IMG/VR virus record: IMGVR_UViG_3300025379_000010
Location: 1-62,005 of that record
DNA length: 62,005 nt
Reading direction: 5' to 3' (one strand)
Source: a virus
Positions 26,492-35,203 of the stretch are shown here, piece after piece; position 1 is the first letter of the stretch, and each line of letters opens with the position of its first letter. The position numbers were made by a program, and so were the translations under genes. Below the pieces are notes generated by a model, which saw nothing but the letters and a program-made list of their open reading frames with translations, was not told where the DNA came from and did no database searches.

Positions 26492-28786
26492 ATGTACATT
26501 AACTCGCAAACATTTTATTTGGATCCAAACTCAGTTAATCAGAGTGCTACGGTATTTCTGACAAGCATTGATTTGTATTTCCAAGAACAACCTAGTGCTA
26601 CAAACAATGCGTCTGGGATCAATAATCCTACAGTAACGATTAGTGTTTCGCCTACAGATACAACTGGAGCGCCGCAATATACATCTATTCTTTCTGGTTC
26701 TATTGTCAATCTTCCATATGCATCTATCAATGTAGATCCTAATGCTACCACTAAAACAACATTTACTTTTGCATCTCCTCTTCAGTTAGACACAGGAAAA
26801 ACATATGCGATCAACGTTCAAGCGGATGACCCTGCATATGTTTTATGGACCGCACAAGTAGGTGATGATATCGTAGGTGCTGCACAGAATACGGGATTTA
26901 CTGGATTTGCTGGAGGTACACCAGGGCAACTATTTGATTACGGCAATAGTGGCAACATTACTCCTGTCAATAATGCACAGTTGAAGTATGGTGTTAGTGT
27001 TGCACAGTTTAGTTCAAATAACGCGACATATCAACTTGTCAATGGTGATTATGAGTTTTTTGTTATCACAAATCAAACAGGTTCATTCTTGGGTGGCGAA
27101 AGAGTTTTTCCTCTAGTCGCAAATCTTACTGGTACAGTTGCATTCAGTTCAGGTAGCAATACCGTAATCGGAACAGGAACATCATTCCAAAGCACATTCG
27201 CGACTAATACTCAGCTTATCGTGTATACAAGCGCGAACACCTACCTAGTCCGTAATGTTGTTGCGATTGCCAATAATACAACAATGACTGTCGATCAGGC
27301 TTTTCCAAGCACAAACACTTCAGCAAGTTTCTTTACTGCTCCTATTGGTGTGTCTTATTATAACAACCAATCAGCTAACGTTTTGTATCTGTCCAACTCG
27401 ACGGCATCAAACTCAAACTATCTCTTTAACAGAGGAACATACTTTACTGCTACTTTGACAAATGGCAATAACCAATATACTGGATTGTCATCAACGACAA
27501 ATCTATTTGTTGGTCAGCCAATCACTGCAAACGTTGCTGGTATTACTACGGGCACAACAATCTCGGCTATCATCAATACTTCAGCGATCAATGTCTCAAC
27601 TTCATTTACAGGCACAACTGGTACTGCTCAGGTATATTCATTGACGCCTGTTGTCGGTGAGCTCACGGGATCTACTGCATACATTTCATCTATTGTTAAC
27701 TTTCCTGTTGGATCGTTTCAGCCAGAAATCGTTATCAATACTCCACAAAGCGCAACATATGCATTAAGTTCTCAGTTTGCATATTCAAGTTCGAACACGT
27801 ATGCACTAACTCCAGTGCAAGCAGCCGTAAACTACGCAAACAATACAGTTTCTGGTTATAACGCTGTTGTGGCATCAAGATCACATGAAGTTGTGGCAGC
27901 TACTAACACACTCTACGGCGTGAGAAATAAATCTGGTGTATTGAACATCACTCTCGCTCAAAACACTAGAGGTTCTATCTATAGCAGCCCTGTTGTTACC
28001 TCAGAGGGTCTAGACGTTTATTCTAGCGCGGTGACAATCAACAATACACTAGTTGGTGAAACTGCTCCTGCTTCTGGCTTAGCCGCATCTAGACACATCA
28101 CAACCAAGATCAACTTTGATTCGACTTATCCTGCACAGGATCTTGTTGTACAAACGATTTCTTATATTCCCGCTGGCACATATGTTCAGCCTTATGCAAA
28201 GATTTACAACTCACACGATTCAGATGGATTTAATGCAAAAGAATGGACGCTTCTGTATCCAGCAAACGCATCATCTAATGCTGTCAGTTCACCAGTAACC
28301 AACAACTATATTGCTCAGAGTTGGGGTCTTCCTGCATTTCCACCAAGCGCATACACAGCAAATGGTTCTGTGACTGTTGGTGTTGCATTCTCAGCTACAG
28401 CAAACGCGGTGGTGACTGGCGCTAATACTAACTTTGGTACTGAAATCCCAGTCAATAGTGTTGTCAAGATTTGGAATCCACTTATTCCATCAAACTATGT
28501 TATTGCTGCCGTAACTTCTGTTACCAGTAATACTGTGCTAACACTTGACACCGCAGTATCAAACACAAGTATTCTCGGTCAACCTGGTTATTATATCGAT
28601 CTGATCAATGATCCATCACAGACATTTAATAATCCACAAAACCAGAATATTGCAAGATATTACAATACTTCGTTAACACCTGTTGATGGCTATGATACTC
28701 TACAAGTCAAGCTTGTATTGGTTTCAAATAGCACTTCGGTAACACCTCGTGTTGCAAGTCTAACTGCTATCGGCACAAGTTCATAA
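26492..28786 (+). CDS. Large virion protein, probably partner or former part of the DUF4815-type protein
   Basis: 764 residues. The start (SQTFYLDPNSVNQSATVFLT, SIDLYFQEQP) resembles the 'DPLAQTF.V...F.TSVDL.F' segment that lies inside the long DUF4815-type protein of other T4-like phages. This suggests that one ancestral protein is here split over three genes. Beta units follow (GTVAFSSGSNTVIGTGTSFQ) and a copy of the recurrent module near 320-385 (FTATLTNGNNQYTGLSSTTN, LFVGQPITANVAGITTGTT). The C-terminal part has KIYNSHDSDGFNAKEW and LQVKLVLVSNSTSVTPRVAS, typical of phage fibre-attachment proteins. Confidence 0.62.
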   Translation: MYINSQTFYLDPNSVNQSATVFLTSIDLYFQEQPSATNNASGINNPTVTISVSPTDTTGAPQYTSILSGSIVNLPYASINVDPNATTKTTFTFASPLQLDTGKTYAINVQADDPAYVLWTAQVGDDIVGAAQNTGFTGFAGGTPGQLFDYGNSGNITPVNNAQLKYGVSVAQFSSNNATYQLVNGDYEFFVITNQTGSFLGGERVFPLVANLTGTVAFSSGSNTVIGTGTSFQSTFATNTQLIVYTSANTYLVRNVVAIANNTTMTVDQAFPSTNTSASFFTAPIGVSYYNNQSANVLYLSNSTASNSNYLFNRGTYFTATLTNGNNQYTGLSSTTNLFVGQPITANVAGITTGTTISAIINTSAINVSTSFTGTTGTAQVYSLTPVVGELTGSTAYISSIVNFPVGSFQPEIVINTPQSATYALSSQFAYSSSNTYALTPVQAAVNYANNTVSGYNAVVASRSHEVVAATNTLYGVRNKSGVLNITLAQNTRGSIYSSPVVTSEGLDVYSSAVTINNTLVGETAPASGLAASRHITTKINFDSTYPAQDLVVQTISYIPAGTYVQPYAKIYNSHDSDGFNAKEWTLLYPANASSNAVSSPVTNNYIAQSWGLPAFPPSAYTANGSVTVGVAFSATANAVVTGANTNFGTEIPVNSVVKIWNPLIPSNYVIAAVTSVTSNTVLTLDTAVSNTSILGQPGYYIDLINDPSQTFNNPQNQNIARYYNTSLTPVDGYDTLQVKLVLVSNSTSVTPRVASLTAIGTSS

Positions 28787-29016
28787 TGCAAACGCTTATT
28801 CAGACCAATGTGCCTGGACTATGCAGAGATTCACGAACGGGTGCTATCATAAATAAAAACATTGGCGAGTTAAATCAGCATTTGACGGAACGCAATCGTT
28901 TACTTGAAAATGAAAAAACAAATAAGCGTATCGATGATCTTTCAAATGATGTTAATGAAATAAAAAATCTTCTCAAACTTTTGGTAGCAAATAAAGATGT
29001 CAATAACAACGGCTAA
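28786..29016 (+). CDS. Small virion-operon protein
   Basis: 76 residues. It begins MQTLIQTNVPGLCRDSRTGA, IINKNIGELNQHL; the pattern 'RD..TGAIIN' recurs in small proteins found beside large structural genes in T4-like phages. The second half is a predicted coiled coil (ENEKTNKRIDDLSNDVNEIK, NLLKLLV). The ATG overlaps the previous stop by one base, and the stop overlaps the next gene by 20 nt, so it is translationally coupled on both sides. The function is unknown. Confidence 0.6.
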   Translation: MQTLIQTNVPGLCRDSRTGAIINKNIGELNQHLTERNRLLENEKTNKRIDDLSNDVNEIKNLLKLLVANKDVNNNG

Positions 29017-29569
29017 CGTTAGTACAACAACAGGAACATTTTATAACTGGCTTCAAACAACGAATCAGCTATGTGCAAACCTGTCTCTAAGCATTGTAAC
29101 TGCCAATTCAACACTTGGCGTTACGACAGGCAATGCTTACGTAAATGGTCAGTTCTCAGCCAATACTTTGATCGCTATAGGTAGCATTCAAGGCGGAAAC
29201 AATACGGTATCCAACACACTCGTTGTGACAAGCAATGTCACGATGAATACTGCCACATATGTTGCTGGGCAAGCAGTTTTAACAACAAATACTGCAAATC
29301 AGATTGTTGACAAGTTTCCGCTTACTTCTTTCCGTAGTGCGAAGTATCTACTTCAAATTGACACTGGCGTTGGTCATCAATGCACAGAAATAATGCTTTT
29401 ACAAGATGGAGGTGCTAATGTTTATATCACAGAATATGCAACGCTACAGACTAATGGTGTTATGGGCACTTTCTCAGCCAATATCTCTGCTGGTTATGTC
29501 AATCTTCTAGTGTCTCCAACTCAAACAACTGGCAACGTCAATTTTGAGAGAACTTCACTATCTGTCTAA
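28997..29569 (+). CDS. Virion/fibre-associated structural protein
   Basis: 190 residues. The N-terminal part is Asn/Thr-rich and fibre-like (NAYVNGQFSANTLIAIGSIQ). The C-terminal domain, about 105-190 (FRSAKYLLQIDTGVGHQCTE, IMLLQDGGANVYITEYATLQ), is a compact beta fold seen in structural proteins of marine T4-like phages. The ATG lies within the end of the upstream gene with no gap. A late promoter for the following endonuclease starts one base after its stop. The precise location in the virion is unknown. Confidence 0.6.
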   Translation: MSITTANVSTTTGTFYNWLQTTNQLCANLSLSIVTANSTLGVTTGNAYVNGQFSANTLIAIGSIQGGNNTVSNTLVVTSNVTMNTATYVAGQAVLTTNTANQIVDKFPLTSFRSAKYLLQIDTGVGHQCTEIMLLQDGGANVYITEYATLQTNGVMGTFSANISAGYVNLLVSPTQTTGNVNFERTSLSV

Positions 29570-29577
29570 TATAAATA
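29570..29577 (+). promoter_or_regulatory. Late promoter for the homing endonuclease gene at 29600
   Basis: A perfect TATAAATA starting one base after the preceding stop codon and 30 nt before the ATG. Confidence 0.78.
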
Positions 29578-29599
29578 AAAGAAAAGATAGGGAACTACC

Positions 29600-30301
29600 A
29601 TGGTTGTTGCATATACATACTTGATAGGTTGGAAAGAACTTGATACCTGGTATTATGGTATAAGATACGCTAAAGGATGCAATGTCAGTGAGCTGTGGAA
29701 AACCTATTTCACGTCATCAAAGCATGTACTATCATTTTGTCAAAAAAATGGTGCACCAAACGTAATACAAATAAGAAAGACTTTCAGCAATATTGATTCT
29801 GCTAGGAAATGGGAAAATAAAGTATTAAAAAGAATGAATGTTATTAATCGTGACAATTTTTTAAACAAAACAGATAATATATCGATCGATCCATTATGCA
29901 GCCGACACTTTGGAAATGATAACTGGATGAGAAATCAAAATTGGAATGTTGCCGCCGGCGGCAGAAAACATCCTCGTTTAGACAAATTACATACATCCGA
30001 ATCTAAAAAAAGAATAAGCGAATCTCTAAAAGGAAGTAATAATCCTAATTTTGGCAAAAATCAATCAGAAGAGCATAAACATAAAAGATCAATTTCTATG
30101 ATTGGCAAAAATCTGGGTAAAACTAGAACAGAAGAACAAAAATTGAAATTGAAAAATAGAAAATCTGCATATAGTATGGGTTACGTTCGTCCTAAAGAAG
30201 AATGTGTATATTGTCACGTAATGGTGGATGCGCCAAATATGACTAGATGGCACGGTGACAAATGCAAACACAACTATAATAAAATATCGGTAAAAGGATA
30301 A
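29600..30301 (+). CDS. GIY-YIG homing endonuclease (Seg-like)
   Basis: 233 residues. The nuclease motif is YTYLIGWKELDTWYYGIRYA, a GIY-YIG variant close to that of the 41247 protein. RKTFSNIDSARKWENKVLKR follows, with the catalytic-type Glu. The middle has NUMOD3-like DNA-binding repeats (SESKKRISESLKGSNNPNFG, KNQSEEHKHKRS). A Cys/His cluster ends the protein (CVYCHVMVDAPNMTRWHGDK), probably a zinc finger. Such enzymes cut cognate phage genomes and spread by recombination. It has its own late promoter, and sits between two intact structural genes. Confidence 0.85.
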   Translation: MVVAYTYLIGWKELDTWYYGIRYAKGCNVSELWKTYFTSSKHVLSFCQKNGAPNVIQIRKTFSNIDSARKWENKVLKRMNVINRDNFLNKTDNISIDPLCSRHFGNDNWMRNQNWNVAAGGRKHPRLDKLHTSESKKRISESLKGSNNPNFGKNQSEEHKHKRSISMIGKNLGKTRTEEQKLKLKNRKSAYSMGYVRPKEECVYCHVMVDAPNMTRWHGDKCKHNYNKISVKG

Positions 30302-30304
30302 AAT

Positions 30305-30661
30305 ATGGCGGCCCATGCAGACATCATTTTAGATCAAGGAACAACGTTCAATACGCTATTGAACTTGACCAATGATGCTGGCCAGCCTCTTGACTTGACA
30401 GGGTTTAATGCATACGGTCAAGTCCGAAAATGGTACACTTCATCAAATACGATAAGTTTTGATGTATCGATACCAGAGCCAACTAACGGTATCATCGAAT
30501 TATCATTGACCGCAAACACAACAGCGGCTATGTGGTATGGCAGATACGTATATGATGTCGTTACTGTCGATGGAGGTGGTTCCGTTACTCGCGTAGTTGA
30601 AGGCATTCTGACTGTAACGCCTGAGGTCACACATTTGGCGGGGACAAACTATGCCGATTAA
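30305..30661 (+). CDS. Small Ig-like virion protein
   Basis: 118 residues, all beta in pattern: ADIILDQGTTFNTLLNLTND, AGQPLDLTGFNAYGQVRKWY, then MWYGRYVYDVVTVDGGGSVT. This resembles small proteins placed before fibre genes in cyanophage-like T4 relatives (N-terminal 'QG.TF...L...D..G.P.DLTG'). It is probably a fibre-base or baseplate decoration. The ATG is four bases after the endonuclease stop and has an AAAAGGA ribosome site inside that gene. Its stop overlaps the next gene by 11 nt. Confidence 0.6.
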   Translation: MAAHADIILDQGTTFNTLLNLTNDAGQPLDLTGFNAYGQVRKWYTSSNTISFDVSIPEPTNGIIELSLTANTTAAMWYGRYVYDVVTVDGGGSVTRVVEGILTVTPEVTHLAGTNYAD

Positions 30662-30896
30662 TGTCAAATTAACTAGCCCAGGCACAGTTCCAGTTCGTTT
30701 CACTACGAATGCGACTCCTATCGTAATTAGAAATGATGCTTTACTTGCTACATCGGAACTTCGTAATCTTGTGGACGTTGTCATGCAAGATCAAAGTGAT
30801 GGAAACACTCTCGTATATAATGCTGAAGAAGAGAAGTTTATTTTAGAATCACCAGATAACTTAAATATAACTAGCATCGACGGCGGGAGTTTTTAA
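30651..30896 (+). CDS. Small protein sharing its C-terminal motif with the following fibre
   Basis: 81 residues (MPINVKLTSPGTVPVRFTTN at the start). The end, ITSIDGGSF, closely resembles the last residues of the 1094-residue fibre that follows (GGIDGGTF), and the DNA ATCGACGGCGGGA is identical at both ends. The mid-section LVDVVMQDQSDGNTLVYNAE, EEKFIL is typical of small proteins beside fibres. It overlaps the genes on both sides (TAATG into the fibre). It may be a fibre cap, adaptor or assembly factor; the function is not known. Confidence 0.55.
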   Translation: MPINVKLTSPGTVPVRFTTNATPIVIRNDALLATSELRNLVDVVMQDQSDGNTLVYNAEEEKFILESPDNLNITSIDGGSF

Positions 30897-33800
30897 TGTC
30901 TAATACAATCGTTCAAATCAGACGTAGTAACACATCAGCCACACCAACCACTACGTTGAATGGCGGTGAACTTGCTTATTCGTATTCATCAAACGGATTC
31001 TTCATCGGCGCTCAGACTGGCGTTGGTACAACTGCTTTGCTCATTGGTGGCACCAAATACGGATATGTCAATAACGTAGTTACGCCTGGTAATCTTGCCG
31101 CTAATGCTACGGTAGTCGTTGACGCCAACTCATTCATTTCAAATACGCTGACTTCAGGGTTGATGATCACAACATCAGCTTTGGCTCCATCAAACGTTCT
31201 AATCACTTCTATTTCTAACTCAACATCATCATCAATACTTGGTGCAAATGCATCTGGTGGCGGTTCTGGTTCAGAACTTGTAACATCACAAGCTATTATC
31301 ACATATGTAACTGGCAAGATCGCTTCTGGTGGTGCTAACACTAGCTTTGCATATACATGGACAAATAACCAGACGTTCTCTGGAAACAACATCACATTCT
31401 CTGGTGGTAATAGTTCTGTAACTGCGATTGCGGCCAACACAGTCCAAGCAAACTCATTCAGCACAAATGGTGCGACTTTTGTTGCAAATACAACTCAGGT
31501 CACTATTTCTGGTATTCCATTAAATGCTAACGGTTCAACTGGTACTGCTGGTTATGTTCTAACAACAAATGGTGCCACAGGCGCTCCTTACTGGGCTGCT
31601 GCTTCTGCTGGTCTAACTGGTGCCCAGATCGCTGCAAACAACTGGAACTGGTCAAATACTCAGACATTCCAGAACACTATTACTTTTAGTTCTAACGTTT
31701 CTATTGGTGTATATGCCAACGTTGGTAACGTACAGATCAACACAACATCTATTTCTGTTGCTGGTAATACGACCATAGCACCATCTTTTATCATCACAAC
31801 AAACAGCACATCTTCTGTTATGTATGGTAATAGTACGATAACCGGCACACCAACATTCACTGTCCAAAACTCTGCTGGTGTTGCGACTCTAACATCTACT
31901 TCGCTTAATATTGGCAATAGCACGATCACAACCAGCGCAAATATTGTTGTGCAGTCAAACACTGGTTCTACTCTTGTTCAGGTAATCAGTGGTACGGGTG
32001 GTGCATCTATTGCGAATCTAACTCCAACTGCATTGACGATCGGCACAACAGTTGTTCAAGCCGCATCAGTCAATACTGCTACAGTAAATGCTGGTACAAT
32101 CTATGCAACTACTGGTTTCTCTGGTCCATACATCAACGTATCTGGTCAGGTGAATGCTGCTACGATCTATGCAACAACATCAGCTAATATCGCATCAGCC
32201 GTACAGCTTAATGCAACAGGCGTTTGGACCACTGGCACAGTAAATGCGACTACAGTACAGACTGGTGCCACATTTACTGCTAACTCTACACTAGTTAATG
32301 CTGCTGCCGTTAATATTACTGGTCAAACAAACACTGCAACACTTTTTGTCACTACATCAGCCAATATCGCATCCTCTAACGTAATCGCAAATACCTCTGG
32401 TGTGTTTGTCGCAAATGCTACAGGTGTTGTTAACGCATTTGCACTTAAAGCTGGTTCATACGGCACATCAAGTGGTGGATCTCTCGCCAATACTTCTGTA
32501 TTAGCTACTGGCAACAGTTATATGAATGTTGTTATTGGTTTTAATGCTGGTGATTCATCTATCGCAGAGTTTGCTGGCAATCAAAACAACTATGTCGAAA
32601 TGGTTATGTGGAATGCCAACACAGGCACACAGTCATCGACAGACTTTATTGTCTTTGATAGTAATGGACCTTCTGGCAATAACTTCGCTGACTTTGGTAT
32701 GGTCGGTGTCAACTGGTCGAACTCTTCTTGGACGATCAGCCAGCCATCAGATGCTTATCTATATTCTGCTAATACAAACTTGTCAATCGGTGTTGCATCT
32801 CTAGGTGGTGGCACAAACTACGTTAACTTCTTTACTGGTGGTCAGTTGGCTTCCAATGAAAGAATGCGTATCACAAACAGCGGCAACGTTGGTATTGGCA
32901 ATACTGCACCTAATGCTACACTTGCCGTCACTGGTACCGCAAACATCTCTGGTGCCGTTAACTTTGGATCATCACTTACTGTTGGTTCATATCTAAACGT
33001 CACAAACCAAATCAATACAGCAACACTATACGTTACGACATCAGCTAATATAGCATCATCTAACGTTATTGCTAATACTTCTGGTGTGTTCGTTGCCAAC
33101 ACTTCTGGTGTTGTCCAAGCCAATCTACACTCTTCGGTTGGTTCTGCTGTTACTCCAACGACAAACGTATCTACTGCTGGCTATGTTTCTGGTAACTCAA
33201 CAGTCACAGGTCCAACAAACATTGCGATTGCTAACACTCTTGGCAATACAACAATCAATACAACATCAGTTGCAACATCATACGGTTTCAACGTTAATAG
33301 TTCAGTTCTTCAGTTTACTGGCGGTAACGTTTCAGCTACATCAGCAAATCTTAGCGTACAGAATGCCATTATTTCTGGCAACTTATATGTCCAAGGCACA
33401 CTTGCTTCAATCAATACTACCAATCTAAACGTCAATGACAATATCATTGGTCTTGCTGATGAAAATAGCCCTAACTATGTTTCACCATCAGGTATAGCAT
33501 ATAATACCACAGCCGACGTAATAGACACTGGATTCATTTCAAGTGCGCCTATTCAGTCTGCAACCAACATTACAGCGAATACAACATTAAACTCTGCTAA
33601 CGTACAGATGACAACAACTGCTGGCTTCTATGTCGGTGAGTTGATCACTGGTACAAACATTCCTGCGAACACATTTGTCACTGTGGTCAACTCGACCAAC
33701 TTGATTATGTCTCAGGTTGCTTCTGGTACAAGTTCTGTTGGTACTGCGAATGCTTATTATACAGCATTCTATGGCTTGGCTCGTGTTGCATCTTCAAATA

Positions 33801-34180
33801 GCTTCTCACTATTTGTTTCAAACAATCAGATTTCTAACCCATCATATCCAGCGAACACAACGCCATTTGGCGCGACGATTGGTGCTACTCAGTCACCAAT
33901 GCCATTGTCATTCCTTGGTGTCACATCAACTCAGTCTGGTGTTACGATCACAGCGAATTCGACTGTCAATGTCAACATCACTGCTAACACACTATCGCTT
34001 GCCACTGCTCTTGGAGCAGGTTCTGGTGGTACTGGTCTACTGACACTAACTTCTGCTGCTGTTCTCTATGGTAACGGCTCTGGACCAGTTGGCCTAGCAT
34101 CTGCTGGTGCTAACGGCACTGTTCTACAGATTCTAAATAATATCCCAGCATTCGGAGGTATCGACGGCGGGACATTTTAG
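30896..34180 (+). CDS. Long tail fibre protein with internal repeats
   Basis: 1094 residues. The N-terminus (NTIVQIRRSNTSATPTTTLN, GGELAYSYSSNGFFIGAQTG) is the attachment-type domain of T4-like fibres. The shaft has Asn/Thr/Ser-rich repeats. One ~40-residue unit with TSANIASSNVIANTSGVFVA occurs twice (DNA 32320-32440 and 33000-33120), with many synonymous differences. A segment with ATLAVTGTANISGAVNFGSS is a common fibre motif. A recurrent-module copy lies at about 33560-33760. The C-terminus is NIPAFGGIDGGTF. No S74 chaperone is present. It probably forms a trimeric side or tail fibre. Confidence 0.72.
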   Translation: MSNTIVQIRRSNTSATPTTTLNGGELAYSYSSNGFFIGAQTGVGTTALLIGGTKYGYVNNVVTPGNLAANATVVVDANSFISNTLTSGLMITTSALAPSNVLITSISNSTSSSILGANASGGGSGSELVTSQAIITYVTGKIASGGANTSFAYTWTNNQTFSGNNITFSGGNSSVTAIAANTVQANSFSTNGATFVANTTQVTISGIPLNANGSTGTAGYVLTTNGATGAPYWAAASAGLTGAQIAANNWNWSNTQTFQNTITFSSNVSIGVYANVGNVQINTTSISVAGNTTIAPSFIITTNSTSSVMYGNSTITGTPTFTVQNSAGVATLTSTSLNIGNSTITTSANIVVQSNTGSTLVQVISGTGGASIANLTPTALTIGTTVVQAASVNTATVNAGTIYATTGFSGPYINVSGQVNAATIYATTSANIASAVQLNATGVWTTGTVNATTVQTGATFTANSTLVNAAAVNITGQTNTATLFVTTSANIASSNVIANTSGVFVANATGVVNAFALKAGSYGTSSGGSLANTSVLATGNSYMNVVIGFNAGDSSIAEFAGNQNNYVEMVMWNANTGTQSSTDFIVFDSNGPSGNNFADFGMVGVNWSNSSWTISQPSDAYLYSANTNLSIGVASLGGGTNYVNFFTGGQLASNERMRITNSGNVGIGNTAPNATLAVTGTANISGAVNFGSSLTVGSYLNVTNQINTATLYVTTSANIASSNVIANTSGVFVANTSGVVQANLHSSVGSAVTPTTNVSTAGYVSGNSTVTGPTNIAIANTLGNTTINTTSVATSYGFNVNSSVLQFTGGNVSATSANLSVQNAIISGNLYVQGTLASINTTNLNVNDNIIGLADENSPNYVSPSGIAYNTTADVIDTGFISSAPIQSATNITANTTLNSANVQMTTTAGFYVGELITGTNIPANTFVTVVNSTNLIMSQVASGTSSVGTANAYYTAFYGLARVASSNSFSLFVSNNQISNPSYPANTTPFGATIGATQSPMPLSFLGVTSTQSGVTITANSTVNVNITANTLSLATALGAGSGGTGLLTLTSAAVLYGNGSGPVGLASAGANGTVLQILNNIPAFGGIDGGTF

Positions 34181-34192
34181 ACACTCGGTTTA

Positions 34193-34230
34193 TATAAATA
34201 CTCTAGAGATAATATCAAAGGAGTATTTGT
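34193..34230 (+). promoter_or_regulatory. Late promoter and leader of the homing endonuclease at 34231 (also found at 42601)
   Basis: TATAAATA at 34193-34200 is followed by CTCTAGAGATAATATCAAAG and the ribosome site GGAG. The same promoter-leader, differing at only a few bases, precedes the endonuclease at 42638. Confidence 0.85.
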
Positions 34231-34953
34231 ATGCAGAAATATGGTTTCATTTATGTTTGGTTTGATATTAAACACAAGCGATATTATATAGGAAGACATT
34301 GGGGTTATGTTGATGATGGATATGTGTGTTCATCAAATATAATGAGAGATGCATACAGAAGAAGAAACCAAGATTTCAAACGGCGAATTGTATCTTATGT
34401 TTATACATCTAAAGAAGATTTGATTATTGAAGAGCAGAGATGGCTTGATATGATCAAAAAAGAAGAACTGGGTGTTAGATACTATAATAAAACCAAATCT
34501 GCCACAACACCATCTACGCTTGGATTCAAACATTCTGAAGAATCAAAAATAAAAAGTAGAATATCTAATATTGGCAAAAAAAGATCAGACAAGACAAGAC
34601 AAGCGAATAGATTAGCATCACTGAGACAATTTTCTGATCCAGAACAAAGAAGTAAACTGAGCACTAGTGTAAAGAAATTATGGGAAAATCCTGATTACAG
34701 ACAAAAAGTTTCAGATGCGCACAAGGGCAAACCTTCTTCTAGAAAGGGCAAAATCCACACAGAAGAAACAAAACAGAAGTTGCGCGATAAAAGAAAAATA
34801 CAAGCGCCTATGTCCGAAGAAGCACGAGAAAAAATAAGACAATACAACTCAAACGCGATTTGGATAACAAATGATAATATAAATAAAAAGATACATAAAG
34901 ATGCTGATATTCCTATGGGATTTCGCAGAGGCAAAGTTAGAGTGAATAAATAA
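34231..34953 (+). CDS. GIY-YIG homing endonuclease
   Basis: 240 residues. The nuclease domain begins YGFIYVWFDIKHKRYYIGRH (GIY-YIG type). DFKRRIVSYVYTSKEDLIIE and EEQRWLDMIKKEELGVRYYN give the conserved Arg and Glu region. NUMOD-like basic repeats follow (GFKHSEESKIKSRISNIGKK, IHTEETKQKLRDKRK). The protein ends in a basic domain with AIWITNDNINKKIHKDADIP, a helix-turn-helix-like tail common in these enzymes. The first 90 residues closely match those of the 42638 protein. It is inserted directly after a fibre gene and carries its own late promoter. Confidence 0.88.
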   Translation: MQKYGFIYVWFDIKHKRYYIGRHWGYVDDGYVCSSNIMRDAYRRRNQDFKRRIVSYVYTSKEDLIIEEQRWLDMIKKEELGVRYYNKTKSATTPSTLGFKHSEESKIKSRISNIGKKRSDKTRQANRLASLRQFSDPEQRSKLSTSVKKLWENPDYRQKVSDAHKGKPSSRKGKIHTEETKQKLRDKRKIQAPMSEEAREKIRQYNSNAIWITNDNINKKIHKDADIPMGFRRGKVRVNK

Positions 34954-34962
34954 GGATATATT

Positions 34963-35169
34963 ATGACTGAAGAGTTTATCACTGTTTATATTGAAAAGAT
35001 GAAAGCTACATTAATCGACTTGCAAACGAGAGTCTTGTTTCTAGAGACGGACTCTCATTTCAAAACAAAGGCGATTGAAGAACTAAATATTGAGAACGAA
35101 AAGCTTCGGATTGCTTTAGATAAAGCAGGAAAGAAGTCAGTAGCAAAGAAGACTGAAGAAGATTTTTAA
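34963..35169 (+). CDS. Small coiled-coil protein
   Basis: 68 residues, almost wholly helical with heptad character: VYIEKMKATLIDLQTRVLFL, then AIEELNIENEKLRIALDKAG and a basic/acidic tail ending KKTEEDF. It has an AAGGATAT ribosome site and lies between an endonuclease and the S74 fibre. Small coiled-coil proteins beside fibres may assist trimerisation, but nothing in the sequence proves this. I do not recognise the family. Confidence 0.5.
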   Translation: MTEEFITVYIEKMKATLIDLQTRVLFLETDSHFKTKAIEELNIENEKLRIALDKAGKKSVAKKTEEDF

Positions 35170-35203
35170 TACTGGTACATACCAGTTGACTTAGAGGTGC
35201 CAT

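Noticed and set aside
28846-28853. CATAAATA box as a late promoter.
   Set aside because: It lies inside a coupled short gene with no suitably placed downstream start that lacks its own coupling.
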